The notes below the pieces were generated by a model. It had not been told where the DNA came from, made no database searches, and saw only the letters and a program-made list of their open reading frames with translations. Positions 48,801 to 60,270 of a stretch of DNA of 64,000 nucleotides are shown piece by piece (positions within the stretch are counted from its first letter, which is position 1; every line of letters begins with the position of its first letter). A program made the position numbers and the translations under genes. The DNA is taken from the NCBI GenBank assembly GCA_029298735.1, contig JANSLP010000028.1, positions 1 to 64,000 on the forward strand, written 5' to 3'. The stretch is from Ophiostoma sp. CBS 140.51. Taxonomy: Eukaryota; Ascomycota; Sordariomycetes; Ophiostomatales; Ophiostomataceae.

Positions 48801-49560
48801 GTCTTGAGGGCCTTGTCCCTCCGGTCTTCGAACATGCGTGTGCCGGCGGCCTCTTCGATCATGGCTAGTATCTCGACGGCCTTCATGTTGAGGACCTTAG
48901 TGATGCGACCCTGCATAATCAGGAAGTTGGGGTTGTTGATGTTGAGCTGGACGGATTGGAACAGGTTCTGGACTGTCTGCTGCTGCGCGCGGTGGCCGTT
49001 GATGAGGTACTTGGATGTGCCGCCCAGGACGATCTGACGTGTGACGCTGATGGTGGCATACTCCTCAAAGCCGATGGGAGACTTCTTCTTGTCGCGGTTG
49101 TCGAAGACGATGGTGACGCTGGCCTTTGTCACGCCTGCCTGGCCGCGCTTGTAAATGAGATCCTAGATGGGGGCCGGTCAGTTGTGCCGTTTTGCGCCAG
49201 CGCTCGTCTCCCAATTTGTTATTGCTCGTGACGTACTTGCAAGTTCTGCGCGCGAACTGTAGACATGTTGGTAATACCCAAAACGAAGCAAATGGCATCC
49301 AAAATGTTGGACTTGCCACTACCGTTCAGGCCTGTGATCGAGTTGAAGCTCTCGTCCCTGTCGCAAAAAAACACGAAGTCAGCATACATTCGATATTCAC
49401 ATCTACAACACGTAGAATTGACTCACCATCCTGAAATCACCGTCCGGACGGCATACGACTTGAAGCCCTGTTTTGCGACGCGATTAGTATTTTGTATTTT
49501 GTCAAGCTGTTCCGAGAGCGCATTGCCACTTACGTCGATAATGACTTCTGTTACTCTCAT
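45809..49560 (-). CDS. smc2: Condensin subunit SMC2
   Basis: Four exons, complement(join(45809..49162,49237..49357,49427..49467,49534..49560)), 1180 aa, the usual SMC2 length. The N-terminal exons give MRVTEVIIDGFKSYAVRT, Walker A GLNGSGKSN (residues 32-40) and CFVLGITNMSTVRAQNLQDL, which is diagnostic for SMC2. Coiled coils flank a hinge at about 515-680 (KVKGLVAQLFTLDEKHT, then RSITLEGDAYDPSGTLSGGS). The C-terminal head has the ABC signature LSGGQRSL (about 1090) and Walker B MYILDEVDAALD. With SMC4 it forms the ATPase core that compacts mitotic chromosomes. The short 27-nt and 41-nt first exons are supported by exact frame and by conserved sequence. It is divergent from the helicase gene. 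Confidence 0.97.
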
Positions 49561-50191
49561 GGTTGCGGATTGTGTCGTTTGCGATCTCAGCGTGCGTGTC
49601 GCCGGTGAGGTCTGTCGTGGTCTGTCGTTGTCGTCGGCGTCCGCGCTGAAAAGTGGTGGAATTCAAAAGCCGTCGCCGATTTCTGATTTGGCGGTCGTGT
49701 AAACAAGGCTCACAATTGGCAGGCGCGGGGAACGCGTGTTTGTAAACACGCGAATAGTAGCTCGGGCAACTGCGACCGGCACCAAAATAAAGATTACATA
49801 ATGAGCGGTATCTTCACGTGACTGTGTTGACTAGCGCGATCTAATCAGTAGGACTCGCGTGGACTCGTCCTCCCGAACAGGGCCGTTCTTATCGATAAGA
49901 CAGATTGCCGCCCGAAAATTTTCTGCGACGGCCGAGATTGGCTCGATTGGCTGGAGCCAGTGGCAGTAAGGTGCAAAGGGTCGCTACTGGCATCGTCCCA
50001 TACTAAATTTCTCCCAAACTTTTTTGATGCTTTTTTGGACCATCAACACTTCATCTTCAACTTCACTCTTTGAATTGAAGCTCCTTTTCCGCGACCTCCA
50101 CACACCGGTTTTTATCAGCATTTGGATAAAACACGCCAATTCCGTCTGCTTTTCCTCTCCCACCCGTGTTTTTGTCGACCAATTCGACACC
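49561..50191. promoter_or_regulatory. Divergent promoter between smc2 and the Mss116-like helicase gene
   Basis: 631 bp between outward-facing start codons. It contains CTTATCGATAAGA near 49889, a near-palindrome. No coding frame is supported. Confidence 0.5.
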
Positions 50192-52469
50192 ATGTTCCGG
50201 ACTTCGCTTCTGCGCGCAGCCCGGCTGCCTCGTGCGGCCAGCGCTGCTTCCAGTGCCTCTGTCGTTGCTAGCCTCCGTCTGACGACTACCCGGACTGCGG
50301 GCCTGGTCCAGACTGCGGCTTTCCAGAGCCGTGTCGTGCCGGCGCTGTCCAATGTTGCCCGGTTCGGCCGCAGCTACTCGACACAAACTGCCGCCGCCGA
50401 GAGTCAGGATGCTCCTGAGGCTGAGGGCCAGGACGAGCTGGTGACCAAGTTTGCTGATCTGGGCAGTGTCGGCGTTCACAAGAACCTGATCCGGTCACTG
50501 ACGCAAAATCTCAAGTACGAGAACATGACCAAGGTGCAGTCCATGACGATCTCGCCTGCTCTTTCTGGCAAGGATATGTAAGTTTCAGTCCCAGCAGCCT
50601 TCTCACTCTTCTTTCTTGTCTTCTTCTTCTATTTCTTATGCTTCTTTATTTCTTTCGCTAACACACGCAAATAGTGTGGCACAGGCCAAGACCGGTACCG
50701 GCAAGACGCTCGCTTTCCTAGTCCCCGTTATCCAGCGCATCATCGACGCTCAGCCCGAACTCGCCTCCTTTGGTCGCTACCGCCCTTCCGCCTCCGACAT
50801 CCGCGCCATTGTGATGTCTCCCACACGCGAGCTGGCCGAGCAGATTGGTGAGGAGGCTCGCAAGCTCGTCAAGGGCACGGGAATTGTGGTGCAGACTGCC
50901 GTCGGTGGTACACAAAAGAACATGATGCTGCAAAAGACACGCAGAGAGGGTTGCCACTTGCTAGTGGCGACCCCGGGCCGTCTGAACGATATCCTGTCCT
51001 CGTACGATAGCGGCATTGCCGCGCCCCACCTGGAGGCGCTGGTGCTAGACGAAGCCGACCGCATGCTGGACGTGGGCTTTGACCGCGAGCTGCGCGAAAT
51101 CCTCAAGTTCCTGCCGGACCGCAGCAACGTGCCCCGCCAGACGCTGCTGTTCTCGGCCACCGTGCCCAAGAATGTCATCCAGCTGGCCCGCACCTACGTC
51201 GATGCCAAGAACTTCCAGTTTGTGCAGACGATTAGCGCCGAGGACGTGTTGACGCACGAGAAGGTGCCCCAGCACGTCATTCCCGTCGAGGGCTACGAAA
51301 ACATCTACCCGACGATGCTCGAGCTGTTTGATCGCGAGATCAAGGCCGCCACGGAGCCCGGCAACGACCGCATGCCGTTCAAGGCCATTGTTTTTTTGCC
51401 GACGACACACATGGTCGAGCTCACGCAGCGGGCGTTCTTCCAACTGCGCCATAGCATCAGCCTGCCGCCACAGTACCACATCCACTCCAAACTGACACAA
51501 AAGGGCCGGACGATGGCCGCTGATCGGTTCCGCAACTCGCGGACCGGCATCCTCTTCTCGTCGGACGTGACGGCGCGTGGTATGGATTTCCCCAACGTCA
51601 CCCACGTGATCCAGATTGGTGTGCCTCCCGATCGTGAGCAGTACATTCACCGTCTCGGCCGTACGGGTCGTGCGGACAAGAACGGCCAGGGCTGGATCAT
51701 TATTGCCAAGAACGAGATGCGGTCGGCCGGCCAGATCTTGACAGACCTACCCATCCAAAACGTCGGCGGCTTTGAGTGTGCCACGCACGATCTGACGACG
51801 AAGGGCCCTGAGGAGGCCCCCTTCTTCACAGAGGTCAACGAAGTGCTGAAGCAGATGCCTCACGATATTCTTGTGTCCGCGTACATGTCCTTCCTCGGCG
51901 GCTCGGCCTTGGGCCGCAGCATCCAGACTACGTGCGACAACATCAACCAATGGGTGAAGACGAGTTGGGGCTGGGACAAGCCGCCTGCCATCAGCAGAAA
52001 CGACGCCAATAAGCGCGGTCTGACGAGGGTCGTTGGCATGAACATCGGTGACGAAGCGCGTCGGCCGAGATACTCGAACCCTGGCGAAGACGAGTTTGAG
52101 CGCCAGTTCTCGTCGAGCTTTGGCAGCTCGGGCGGCTCCGACAGACGCTCGGGTGGTGGTGGCGGCTTCTCGCGTGGATCGGGCGGTGGTGGCGGCTTCT
52201 CGCGTGGATCGGGTGGCAGTGGTGGCTTCTCCCGTGGATCGGGTGGTGGTGGTGGTTACGACAGACGCTCGGGCGGCGGCGGCTTCTCGCGTGGATCTGG
52301 TGGTGGCGGCTACGACAGACGCTCGGGTGGTGGTGACAGACGCTCGGGCGGCGGACGCTCGCCGGATTTTGATAACGCGTACCGCGCTACCCAACGCGTA
52401 CGTCGCACGGATGACATGTTTACAGGCCGCTCAAACAACCAAAAAGAAGACACGCCATACAGTGTCTAA
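50192..52469 (+). CDS. mss116: Mitochondrial DEAD-box RNA helicase, Mss116-like
   Basis: Two exons, join(50192..50577,50675..52469), 726 aa, intron 97 nt. The first 65 residues are Arg/Ala/Ser-rich without acids, a typical mitochondrial presequence (FRTSLLRAARLPRAASAASS, then FGRSYSTQ). Helicase motifs in order: Q-motif region (MTKVQSMTISPALSGKDIV), AKTGTGKT (I), SPTRELA (Ia), TPGRL (Ib), DEADRMLD (II), FSATV (III), RTGILFSSDVTARGMDFP (V) and YIHRLGRTGR (VI). Mss116 acts as an RNA chaperone for mitochondrial group I and II intron splicing and translation. The post-helicase extension includes FLGGSALGRSI. The last 110 residues are a Gly/Ser/Arg repeat (FSRGSGG and YDRRSGG units). Kozak context CACCATG supports the chosen start. 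Confidence 0.93.
52141..52352 (+). repeat. Coding tandem repeat, about 33-36 bp, FSRGSGGGG / YDRRSGGGG
   Basis: In-frame GC-rich repeat near the 3' end of the helicase gene. GGCTTCTCGCGTGGATC recurs with minor changes, interleaved with TACGACAGACGCTCGGG. Confidence 0.85.
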
Positions 52470-53929
52470 TCGGTCCTGAAAATCGACGTGCAGGCTGAGC
52501 GGCGGAGCGGCGGCGACTTTGAAGGACGCCGTGGGTGCCGATGCGAGGGTGTGTGCGAGGATGTTTAATGACCACATTCTACGGGTGCCGTCATCGGCCG
52601 ACCCCCAAGCAATGACCACACCACGACATCATGGCGGGGTGGGTTGGGAAGGCGGACCCATGTACGACTATTTTTGCCGGTTGGCTACTTGGCTGTTTGC
52701 CGTTTGCATTTTTCTGACGACATCCCAATGGGGGAGACGATGGGAAGACGGGGAAGTTGGCAAGCGGCCGAGTGATACCTCTTTTTTCTGTACATATAGA
52801 CTGCATGCAATTTGGGCCGGGTGGACATGAAAAGTTGGGAAGGACAGGAGACTTTAATAGCGTCTTGGGGTTTTTTGCATTGGCTTTGATCTTCTATCTT
52901 CTTTGGGCTTACGTTTGATTTTGTTTGCAATTACGCCCTGCTCTGTTTGTTATATATGCCTGTCCCTTGATTTTAATGGCTTGGGGGACAGGACGAACCA
53001 TCTCGACTTTTTCTAAATTCTCGACTTTTGTATTATTTTATAAAATTCATAAAACTCTCATATTCTCGATTATTGTCTATTTTATTTCAATTTTTATTGG
53101 CCTACATTTTGTGATATCTTCATCACCGTAAATGATCCTTCTCTCCAATGTCGTACTCTCATTTACATTCCTTTATCTTCTGGGCCCGGCCACCACTCGT
53201 TTCATCCCGCTGTGCCTCGTGTCATGACGTCGTGCCCGGATCCAGCACGTGTAGTGGAAATGGGTGTACTCTGGCGTTGTGCTTCCTGACTAATCGGCGT
53301 GTACCCGTCAATGGCCCGCCCCACTCCATTTTCACATGCTCGCCTGGCCCTGCGCCCCTCCTGTATTGTACGTTTTAATATGGCAGGAGCCTATTGAAGA
53401 AAGTTTATCGGAACCAGACCAAAACCAAAAGATAACATTTCTTGTCTCGCCTTCTTCCCTCTCCCTCTCTCTCCCTGGACTCTGCTTTCGTCAATGGAAT
53501 TCAAACTCCACCACGGCCTCATTGGCAGCGCAGTTGGTCATTTCAAACACTTCGAACGGCTGCTTTGTTTTGTTTCACAACTTTGAGCCATTCAGAGCTC
53601 TTTACTCGGTTTCTTTTTCTTTTTCTCGGCACCAATTGGCTGGACGCTGAGAGAGAGCCGTTTGTGACGCCACGCATCGCATTCGGGTTTTTTTTCATCT
53701 TCCTCTGTGACGAGCCCCGGGTACTTTTCGCGGTTCTTTTGACCATTTCGACCCAGAGCACGCGATTCATCGCTTTCTCGAATAAACTTGACTTGACTCG
53801 ACAACTCGACTCGACTTCATTCTTCTTATCGCTTCCCATCTTATCCCATCTTATCTCATCGCATCACATTTTGTCGACCATCTCGCCCCTCCGTCTTATC
53901 ACCTTTTATCTCGCTCGTCCATCAACGAT
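52470..53929. promoter_or_regulatory. Tandem intergenic region (helicase 3' end, promoter of next gene)
   Basis: 1.46 kb. 52470-53140 is a mixed then AT-rich 3' region. 53430-53929 is strongly pyrimidine-rich (CTCTCCCTCTCTCTCC), as expected for the leader of the next + strand gene. No coding frame is supported. Confidence 0.5.
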
Positions 53930-55041
53930 ATGGTTCCGTCACCCGCCGCATCTTCTTCTCCCTCTTCTCTTCCCAACCAGACGATAGACGATATGTCGTC
54001 TCTTCTGATTGCGGCGCTGCCCGCGTCGATCCAGTCGCGCATTCCCAAGATCCCGTCGCTGCGGCGGACCGTCAGCATGCAGGGGATGTTCTTTCGCTCC
54101 GAGTCGACGTCGACTCTGACCTCCGACATCCCATCATCCCCGGACCTCTCCTCGGCCTCGTCAGCCGCGTCTTCACCACCGCCATCACGGCCATCTACAT
54201 CGGCAGGACCGAGCAGTCGACGGGGCAGTGCGAAAGACGCGAGCGATATGGGCCTTGTGCTGGCATCAAAGCCGCGCCAGGCAATCGTCGAGCCGCCCGC
54301 GTCTGATGTCAACTGGAAATATGCACAGAATGGTGAGTAGTTGTCGGCCTTACTCTAATAGTAGTTGTCTGCCTCTAATACTTCTCAGGCTTCCGAAACC
54401 TGCAAAATGCCCTGCGTGAAGCAGGCGACCCCGACCGCCTTCCCGAACTTGAACGCCAGATCTATGTCGAGAGCATTGCGTACCTCCTGCGCGGCCTGCC
54501 CAACGACCTTCAAGAAGCCGAGCTCAGCCAGCTGCGCAGTGCAGCACCCGAAGGCCTGATTGGCACACCCGAGTTCCCGTTTTCCGCATCGTCATTGTCC
54601 GCCGAACAACTGGAGCAACTGCAACAGCAATACAACATCAACATGTACGGATCCGCGTTTCCGCCCGGCGCATCATCAACACCCGGAGGCATGCCGCACA
54701 AGGTGTACTGCAAGAAGCGCTCGCTGCCACACATTGCCACACATTGGCTCGTCACTAAGACCTATGCCCTCATTCTGCTGCTGATCCCCATTGCCGTGAA
54801 TCTTGGGCGCTGGGCCATGGAGATGGAGCGCAAGTACCACGTCCCGGAAGCTGTGCTGAGCTGCGCGACGGCTGTCTTCTTGATGCTGTACCGCAACTCG
54901 GTGGAACTTTATGTCACAGTGTGCAGCATGGGCGATGGAAGTGTGGGACGGGCGCTGGACGACGGTACCGTGTACCTGGCCAACGGCGTGGTGGCAGGAT
55001 TCCGTGAAGCCGTGTTTGATGTTGCGCGGGGACAGAGGTGA
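53930..55041 (+). CDS. Conserved fungal membrane protein of unknown function
   Basis: Two exons, join(53930..54332,54389..55041), 351 aa, intron 56 nt. I do not recognise a named family. Residues 1-105 are Ser/Pro-rich with a basic amphipathic stretch (SIQSRIPKIPSLRRT). The middle has a well-ordered segment: VNWKYAQNGFRNLQNALREA across the junction, then LERQIYVESIAYLLRGLPND. Two hydrophobic segments lie near the C-terminus, about 255-275 (LVTKTYALILLLIPIAVNL) and 290-312 (AVLSCATAVFLMLYRNSVEL), so it is probably an integral or peripheral membrane protein. The sequence looks like a single-copy Pezizomycotina protein rather than noise: codon use is GC-rich and the splice junction is exact. Confidence 0.8.
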
Positions 55042-56528
55042 GGTTGACGACGAAGAAGAGACGAAGAGAATGGTGAATGTGGAGAGCCGGGATTTGACTC
55101 GACCCTAGGGAGAGTTTGCTTGACACATATATTCTGGGTTTTCTGTGGCTGGTTTCTTGGACCAGAACATGCCCAGAACAGATTTTACTTGGCGCAATTT
55201 GGGTGTTTTGGGATAATAGACGACAGCGTGTCTTTTGACCTTTTATTTCTGTCACATATTTGGGTTGGTTTGTTTTATTCTTTTCATTTTTGGGTATACA
55301 TGTTTGGCATAGACGATAGACACGACAGGATTACAGGCACATATATAACGCCCAGAATTAACATGGTAATGCGACCAAGTCAGACGACGAAGCGAATGTG
55401 CGTAACTGTAATTGAGACAGGTTCGGGAGACGTTGTTGAGATAAAGTGTTGTAAGATAGTCGATAACTTTATACACGACGTTTCTTAGACCTAACAGATC
55501 AGCGACTTGTTCGTTGCAGTGAGCGTTGATAACAGTCGGTTGTCTCCTTCCACTGTTGGAAGAACAAGCTCGTATTTGCAACGGTTGCAGGCAAGTACTA
55601 CCGCTATGAGGAAGGGCTGCCCTCTCCACAACTCCCGGCGGCACTGCCTCAGGAGTAGGCGCCACTTTAAATTAGCGACCTACACGCTGCCGCGGAGCCA
55701 TTGTCCAGGGCGCTCAGGGCACCCAGGGCGGATAGACCAGGCCTGGCCAGTCCCAACCGGCACGTTTGCAGCACCGACGTGCACCAGTAATATTAGCGCT
55801 GTATTATTGCAGGACACTCTTTCCTTCAACCTCCCCAGCTCCCCTTTCGAGACTCGTGGTGTCTGTCAGCCCGTTTTGGCTATCACCAGCTTCCATAGAC
55901 CTTTCTTCTCACATCCCCCCTTTTCGCCCATTTCGACTCTTCCAACTCTATCTGTCGAGGCCTGGCCCATTTCTCGATACGGACTCCAATCAGTGAAACA
56001 CTCGACTCTGCTGCTCCCCGGTACGCCGACCGCGCCCGCCTAGCTGTTGTACAAGCCTCCCTTAGCTGCGCGCTCCTGCCATCGTGTCCGTCTTACTCCC
56101 AACTTTCTTTAGCAGCCGATTTCGACTCTTGAACGAAGCCACGCATCATTGCAGCCAACGATCCCCGAGCTGCCGAACCGCATTGATTCCACCGACGCAT
56201 CGCCCACCGAGATATTCCATTGCTTCCGATCACAAGCCATTGCACCAGCAGCGAACCAAAAGCCCCTCGCTCGACTGGGCCGGTTTCTCCCTTGCCCGAT
56301 TACGACATCGCCTCTTCTTCTTTTTGCTTCCTCTCGCTTCTCGCATCTCCCATCACGAAACCTATCAAACTACCAGCCCCGATAACCCGATACCCGGACA
56401 CAATCGATCCAGATGACGGGTCCGCTGTTTGCGCTGTGCCGAATCTGAGATACTGGCGAACTTTCTTCGATTTATCCTGGCTTGTTTTCTTGACACGAAA
56501 CATCGCCGCGTCTCTCCACTCTTCGCCA
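55042..56528. promoter_or_regulatory. Intergenic region and leader of the LysM gene
   Basis: 1.49 kb between two + strand genes. 55120-55480 is AT-rich. 55800-56500 is pyrimidine-rich leader. An ATG at 56220 is in frame with the next gene and open to it, so an N-terminal extension of 103 residues is formally possible. Confidence 0.5.
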
Positions 56529-58460
56529 ATGTTCTCGTCCTCGGGCGTCAACTCGCCCGACGGCGAGGCTGCGGGCGCACGTCCTCGTAATCGAAGGCTA
56601 AACGCTTCGGGCACGACGGGTAACGGCGCGTCGACCTCGTCATCGTCGGCATCCCTATCGGCCGGCGGCGGCGGGCTCTTGAGCCCCACATCCGCCAACC
56701 GCTCGTTCTCGAATCTCACCGACGCCCGGAATGGAAGTGGAAGCGGATACGGCACTGCAGCCTCCTCATGGGTACCCAACTGGTCGTCAATCCAGGAGTT
56801 TGCATCGACATTGTTGGCCGGAAACGGGAGCACATCCAGCGGAAGCGGCAGCATATCGCGTAGTCGGAGCGCCGGCGCCCGGCCCACAGAACGGCGTGGC
56901 GGCAACAGCTCACGAAAACTGCCCGCAGCATGGGGCCCCGCACCACCAGATAAGATGTCTTCCCCCTCGCGGCCCCGCATAGAAGATGTTGCGGCAGGCC
57001 AAGTGGCAGCGCGCGAGGCCGAGCTCAAAGCACGAAAGACGGCCAGCGTCCTCGAGAGCCACCCAGGCGTGAACGGCGGTCTCGATGTGCGCGGCAAGTT
57101 CAAGCACCGCAACTCGGACGAGAACCTGCGCAGCTCAGCTGCCGAAGCTGCAGCTGCACAAGAGGTGGAGGACTGCCTCGCGTATATCCACCGCGTACAG
57201 GCCACTGACACCTACTTTGGCATCATCCTCAAGTATAGATGCAACGAGGACGCCTTCCGGAAAGCCAATGGCCTCTGGTCGCGGGACAACATCCAGATCC
57301 GGAAATGGGTTGCTCTACCCGTCGACGCCTGCGAGATCAAAGGCAGACCATGCGACGACCCTTCTCTCTTCCCGCAGGGTGTTGATTTGATGGCATCTAC
57401 ACCCACGCCGCGCGGCGTTTTGCCGCCGCTATCCCAGGTTGCTAATGGTGTCAGTAACGGCGACTATTTTGGCTCACCTGCGGCCGGCTCCAGCAAGGCA
57501 TCCCTGAACAAATCGGCATTGGACGATGCTGTCGCCGAGCCGCCATGGACGCATGTCAGGTGGGTGCGCCTCGACTCCAGCCCAAACCCTGTTGAGATTG
57601 TCCGTATGTCAAGGACGACATTTGGCTACTTCCCGCCGCGGCGGAAGAAGAGCATCCGCGGCTCTGTCTCGTCCGTCTCCACGCCACGCGCCTCTCTCGA
57701 TATCTCTCTCAGCAACGCTTCTCTCCCAGAACGGCCCATTGCCGATAGCCCCAACCGCAGTTCGCGCCGGCCTAGTTTGCTCGGCCAGCGTGTTGCCTTG
57801 GGTACGCCGGCCATGTCGTCGTCGCCCTCGCTCCTGGGCCGCACTGGGACCAACACCCCGCCGGTCACGGATCCGCGTCCAGAATGGATGCGCCGGCCAG
57901 GCGGTGTCGGTTCCATGAGCAAGAGTGTGCGTGCACCCGGCCCCGCTCGAGACTCCCTCAATAAGTGGACTACCAAGCACCTTCCCGGCCTGAACATCGA
58001 GACACTGCCGTCCATGTCCGTCATGGGTTCTGAGACGGCGCACTTTGGTTTTGGGGACGAGCAGCAACGGCCAGGCATTGTCGAGAGCTCGTTTGAAGAC
58101 GGTCGTGACGCGTCCACGGCCACCCAAAAGGACAATGGCCTCGACAAAGCCGCTGCATCGATTGAGACATGGCTACGTGGCGCGTTTGCAAAGCGTCCCG
58201 GCACACCTGGCTCGGCTGCTGGCACGCCCTCGACATCCTTTGCTGGTCGGATCGGACGCCAGTTGGAGGAGACGCTGGGCGACCTAATAGAGCTGGAGGA
58301 CGGCCCGCGGGAGGACGGCGGCTCGGGGGGAGCAGGCAGCTCAAGCCAGGCGTCGCGGCCAAACGCTTCGACGGGCTGGCGAGCTGACAGTGAAGGATCC
58401 CTTCGTGGCCGAAGCACGGTTGCTGCAGCCGGCCGTGCCAAGGGTAAGAAGGATGATTAA
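56529..58460 (+). CDS. Intracellular LysM-domain protein
   Basis: Single frame, 643 aa from the ATG at 56529 (MFSSSGVNSPDGEAAG). An in-frame ATG at 56220 would give 746 aa but reads like leader. One LysM lies at about residues 215-268: YIHRVQATDTYFGIILKY, then NEDAFRKANGLW, then WVALPVDAC, with the usual V-x-x-x-D-T and N-x-hydrophobic pattern. There is no signal peptide and no transmembrane helix, so this is not a secreted chitin-binding effector of the LysM type; it resembles eukaryotic cytoplasmic LysM proteins (LYSMD-like). The remainder is disordered, Ser/Pro/Gly-rich, with the short ordered segment EPPWTHVRWVRLDSSPNPVE and many RRxS sites (RRPS, RKKS). The C-terminus holds FAGRIGRQLEETLGDLIELE, a likely amphipathic helix. 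Function unknown. Confidence 0.85.
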   Translation: MFSSSGVNSPDGEAAGARPRNRRLNASGTTGNGASTSSSSASLSAGGGGLLSPTSANRSFSNLTDARNGSGSGYGTAASSWVPNWSSIQEFASTLLAGNGSTSSGSGSISRSRSAGARPTERRGGNSSRKLPAAWGPAPPDKMSSPSRPRIEDVAAGQVAAREAELKARKTASVLESHPGVNGGLDVRGKFKHRNSDENLRSSAAEAAAAQEVEDCLAYIHRVQATDTYFGIILKYRCNEDAFRKANGLWSRDNIQIRKWVALPVDACEIKGRPCDDPSLFPQGVDLMASTPTPRGVLPPLSQVANGVSNGDYFGSPAAGSSKASLNKSALDDAVAEPPWTHVRWVRLDSSPNPVEIVRMSRTTFGYFPPRRKKSIRGSVSSVSTPRASLDISLSNASLPERPIADSPNRSSRRPSLLGQRVALGTPAMSSSPSLLGRTGTNTPPVTDPRPEWMRRPGGVGSMSKSVRAPGPARDSLNKWTTKHLPGLNIETLPSMSVMGSETAHFGFGDEQQRPGIVESSFEDGRDASTATQKDNGLDKAAASIETWLRGAFAKRPGTPGSAAGTPSTSFAGRIGRQLEETLGDLIELEDGPREDGGSGGAGSSSQASRPNASTGWRADSEGSLRGRSTVAAAGRAKGKKDD

Positions 58461-59108
58461 GGGCAGCCTTGTCTGCCCCTACGACTTATATACTTTCTTA
58501 TGTCTTTGTCTTTTTTCTGCGCTTCTCTTTTGTATTGCGTTTCCATTCGTTTTGGCTACTCTTATTTTGTTTCTAGTCAATCTTTCTTGTACCTCTCATT
58601 CTGGCATAGACGGCACTTTTATTTAATACCCCCTATTTACAACCAAAAGAGTACACTACCTGTATATGGCTTGCGGCTGTATAGTTTTAACAGAATAAAT
58701 CCATCGAAAGAAAAGAGACAAAGGCTCGTGAATAATGTACATTGTGACTTTTCACCTGTTTTCATACGTTGTTGAGGTTGCACCGTGGATGCCACGTGAT
58801 TATATAATACATGGGACCAAATTAATATGACGTGGGTCCGCGACAGACAACTGGACGCGACAACAGCGCCCCTAACGGACACCTCCAGACAATTTGCGAC
58901 AACGGTTTACCGCCAACGGACTGAAACGATCGACGACAACTGCCACCACCGCGACGACAGAAGACACCATACAGGACATGGGCCTTTGATTTGACCTCTC
59001 AACCTCTCACGGGCCTGCCGCCCTGAGTTTTTCTTTTTCCTCCTTCCTTTCTCCTTCCTTTCTCCTCCCTCCTTTCTCCATCCTGGTTGACTCCATCTCA
59101 CCGCCACG
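58461..59108. promoter_or_regulatory. Intergenic region, promoter of the arv1 gene
   Basis: 648 bp. T-rich 3' region of the LysM gene, then an AT-rich stretch (58740-58830) and a CT-rich block (59029-59085) just before the next start codon. Confidence 0.5.
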
Positions 59109-60270
59109 ATGCCCATCTGCATCGAGTGCCAGTATCCCGTCCAGACGCTCTGGACCGAGTACTCGGGCGCCGGCGACAAGTCCAGTGGGCACAACATCCG
59201 CCTGACTGTGTGTCGCAACTGCGGCCAGTTCTGCGACAAGTATGTCGAGCACGACTTTGTCGTCATCTTTATCGACCTCGTCCTCATCAAACCGCAGGTC
59301 TACCGGCACCTGCTGCACAACACTCTGATGCGCGAAGGCGATCAGTTTGATGTGAGTACGCGCTTTTCTGAAAATTACGTCTGTCTGCTCTCCACTAACA
59401 GCCTAGCCCTCCATTGTCCGCCTCGGCGTCCTCTTGCTCCTCTTCGACGTCTACCTGACCTGGGCACGCATCGAGCGCCAGTCCAACCCTGAAGACGCCA
59501 TCGGCCTGTTTGGGTCGGCAAAACCCGGCAGCGGCGCCTCCAGCGTCTTGTCCTCTCTCGTACCACCACCGGCGCCAATAGCAGCAGCGCCGCCGCTCCT
59601 CGAACCGTCAGATGCTGGCTCGTTTGCCTCATCACTTGCCTCGGCGTCGTCTCTAGCTTTGGCTCTGACGCCCTCTTCACTGTCGTCGTCGTCGTCGTCG
59701 TCGGCAGCCTCGTCTTTCCTACAAAACCCGGCCGACATTGCCGCCTCGGCTGCTGATATTGGCCGTCTCGCACAGCAACCGATTGTCTTTCAGTACCTTT
59801 TCTTCCTCGTCCTCTGCGCGCTCTCGACTCTTGCTTTCCATTTCTCCATCCGCTTTTTGGCTTCGTCCCCATTGTCGCCACTGGGCCGCATGGGCATCCT
59901 GCCGACCTTCCACCGGCCCAACTCAGTATCGACGGCACTGCTTGTCAGCTCATCGACGAAACTGTTCCCAATATTAATGGTCATCTGGGACTATGATGTG
60001 CCGGCGGCGGCGCGGTCGCTTGGTTGGGCCGTGGTTGTGAACAACATTGAAGCACTCAAAATCTTGTTGGACTGTGGGTACGGAGCAGCCGCGTTCTTGG
60101 CTATGGCTGGTGCTCTAAGTCGATGGGCCATTGGACGGCTTGTTCTATGGGTTGTTGGGCTGGGAGATGTGGACGGTGCCGGTGAGAGCAGTGTGGCCGA
60201 CGACGGGCGGGCGCTCTGGGCGGTTGTCCTCATGGTCCGCGACTGGGCAGGTAGACTGGCGGTCGGTTAA
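59109..60270 (+). CDS. arv1: ARV1 sterol/lipid homeostasis protein
   Basis: Two exons, join(59109..59351,59407..60270), 368 aa. The N-terminus is the Arv1 homology domain: CIECQYPVQTLW with the first Cys pair, IRLTVCRNCGQFCDKYVEHD with the second, then VIFIDLVLIKPQVYRHLLHN. The acceptor TAG at 59404-59406 gives DPSIVRLGVLLLLFDVYLTW; the nearer CAG would break the frame. Several hydrophobic segments follow (for example QYLFFLVLCALSTLAFHFSI), so it is a polytopic ER membrane protein. ARV1 affects sterol distribution, sphingolipid level and GPI-anchor synthesis (family knowledge). Compared with yeast, a Ser/Ala/Pro-rich loop of about 80 residues is inserted between the first and second hydrophobic parts (59515-59740). 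Confidence 0.95.

Noticed and set aside
56300..57211. 303-codon minus-strand frame
   Set aside because: Antisense of the LysM protein's Ser/Gly/Arg-rich part; no independent signature.
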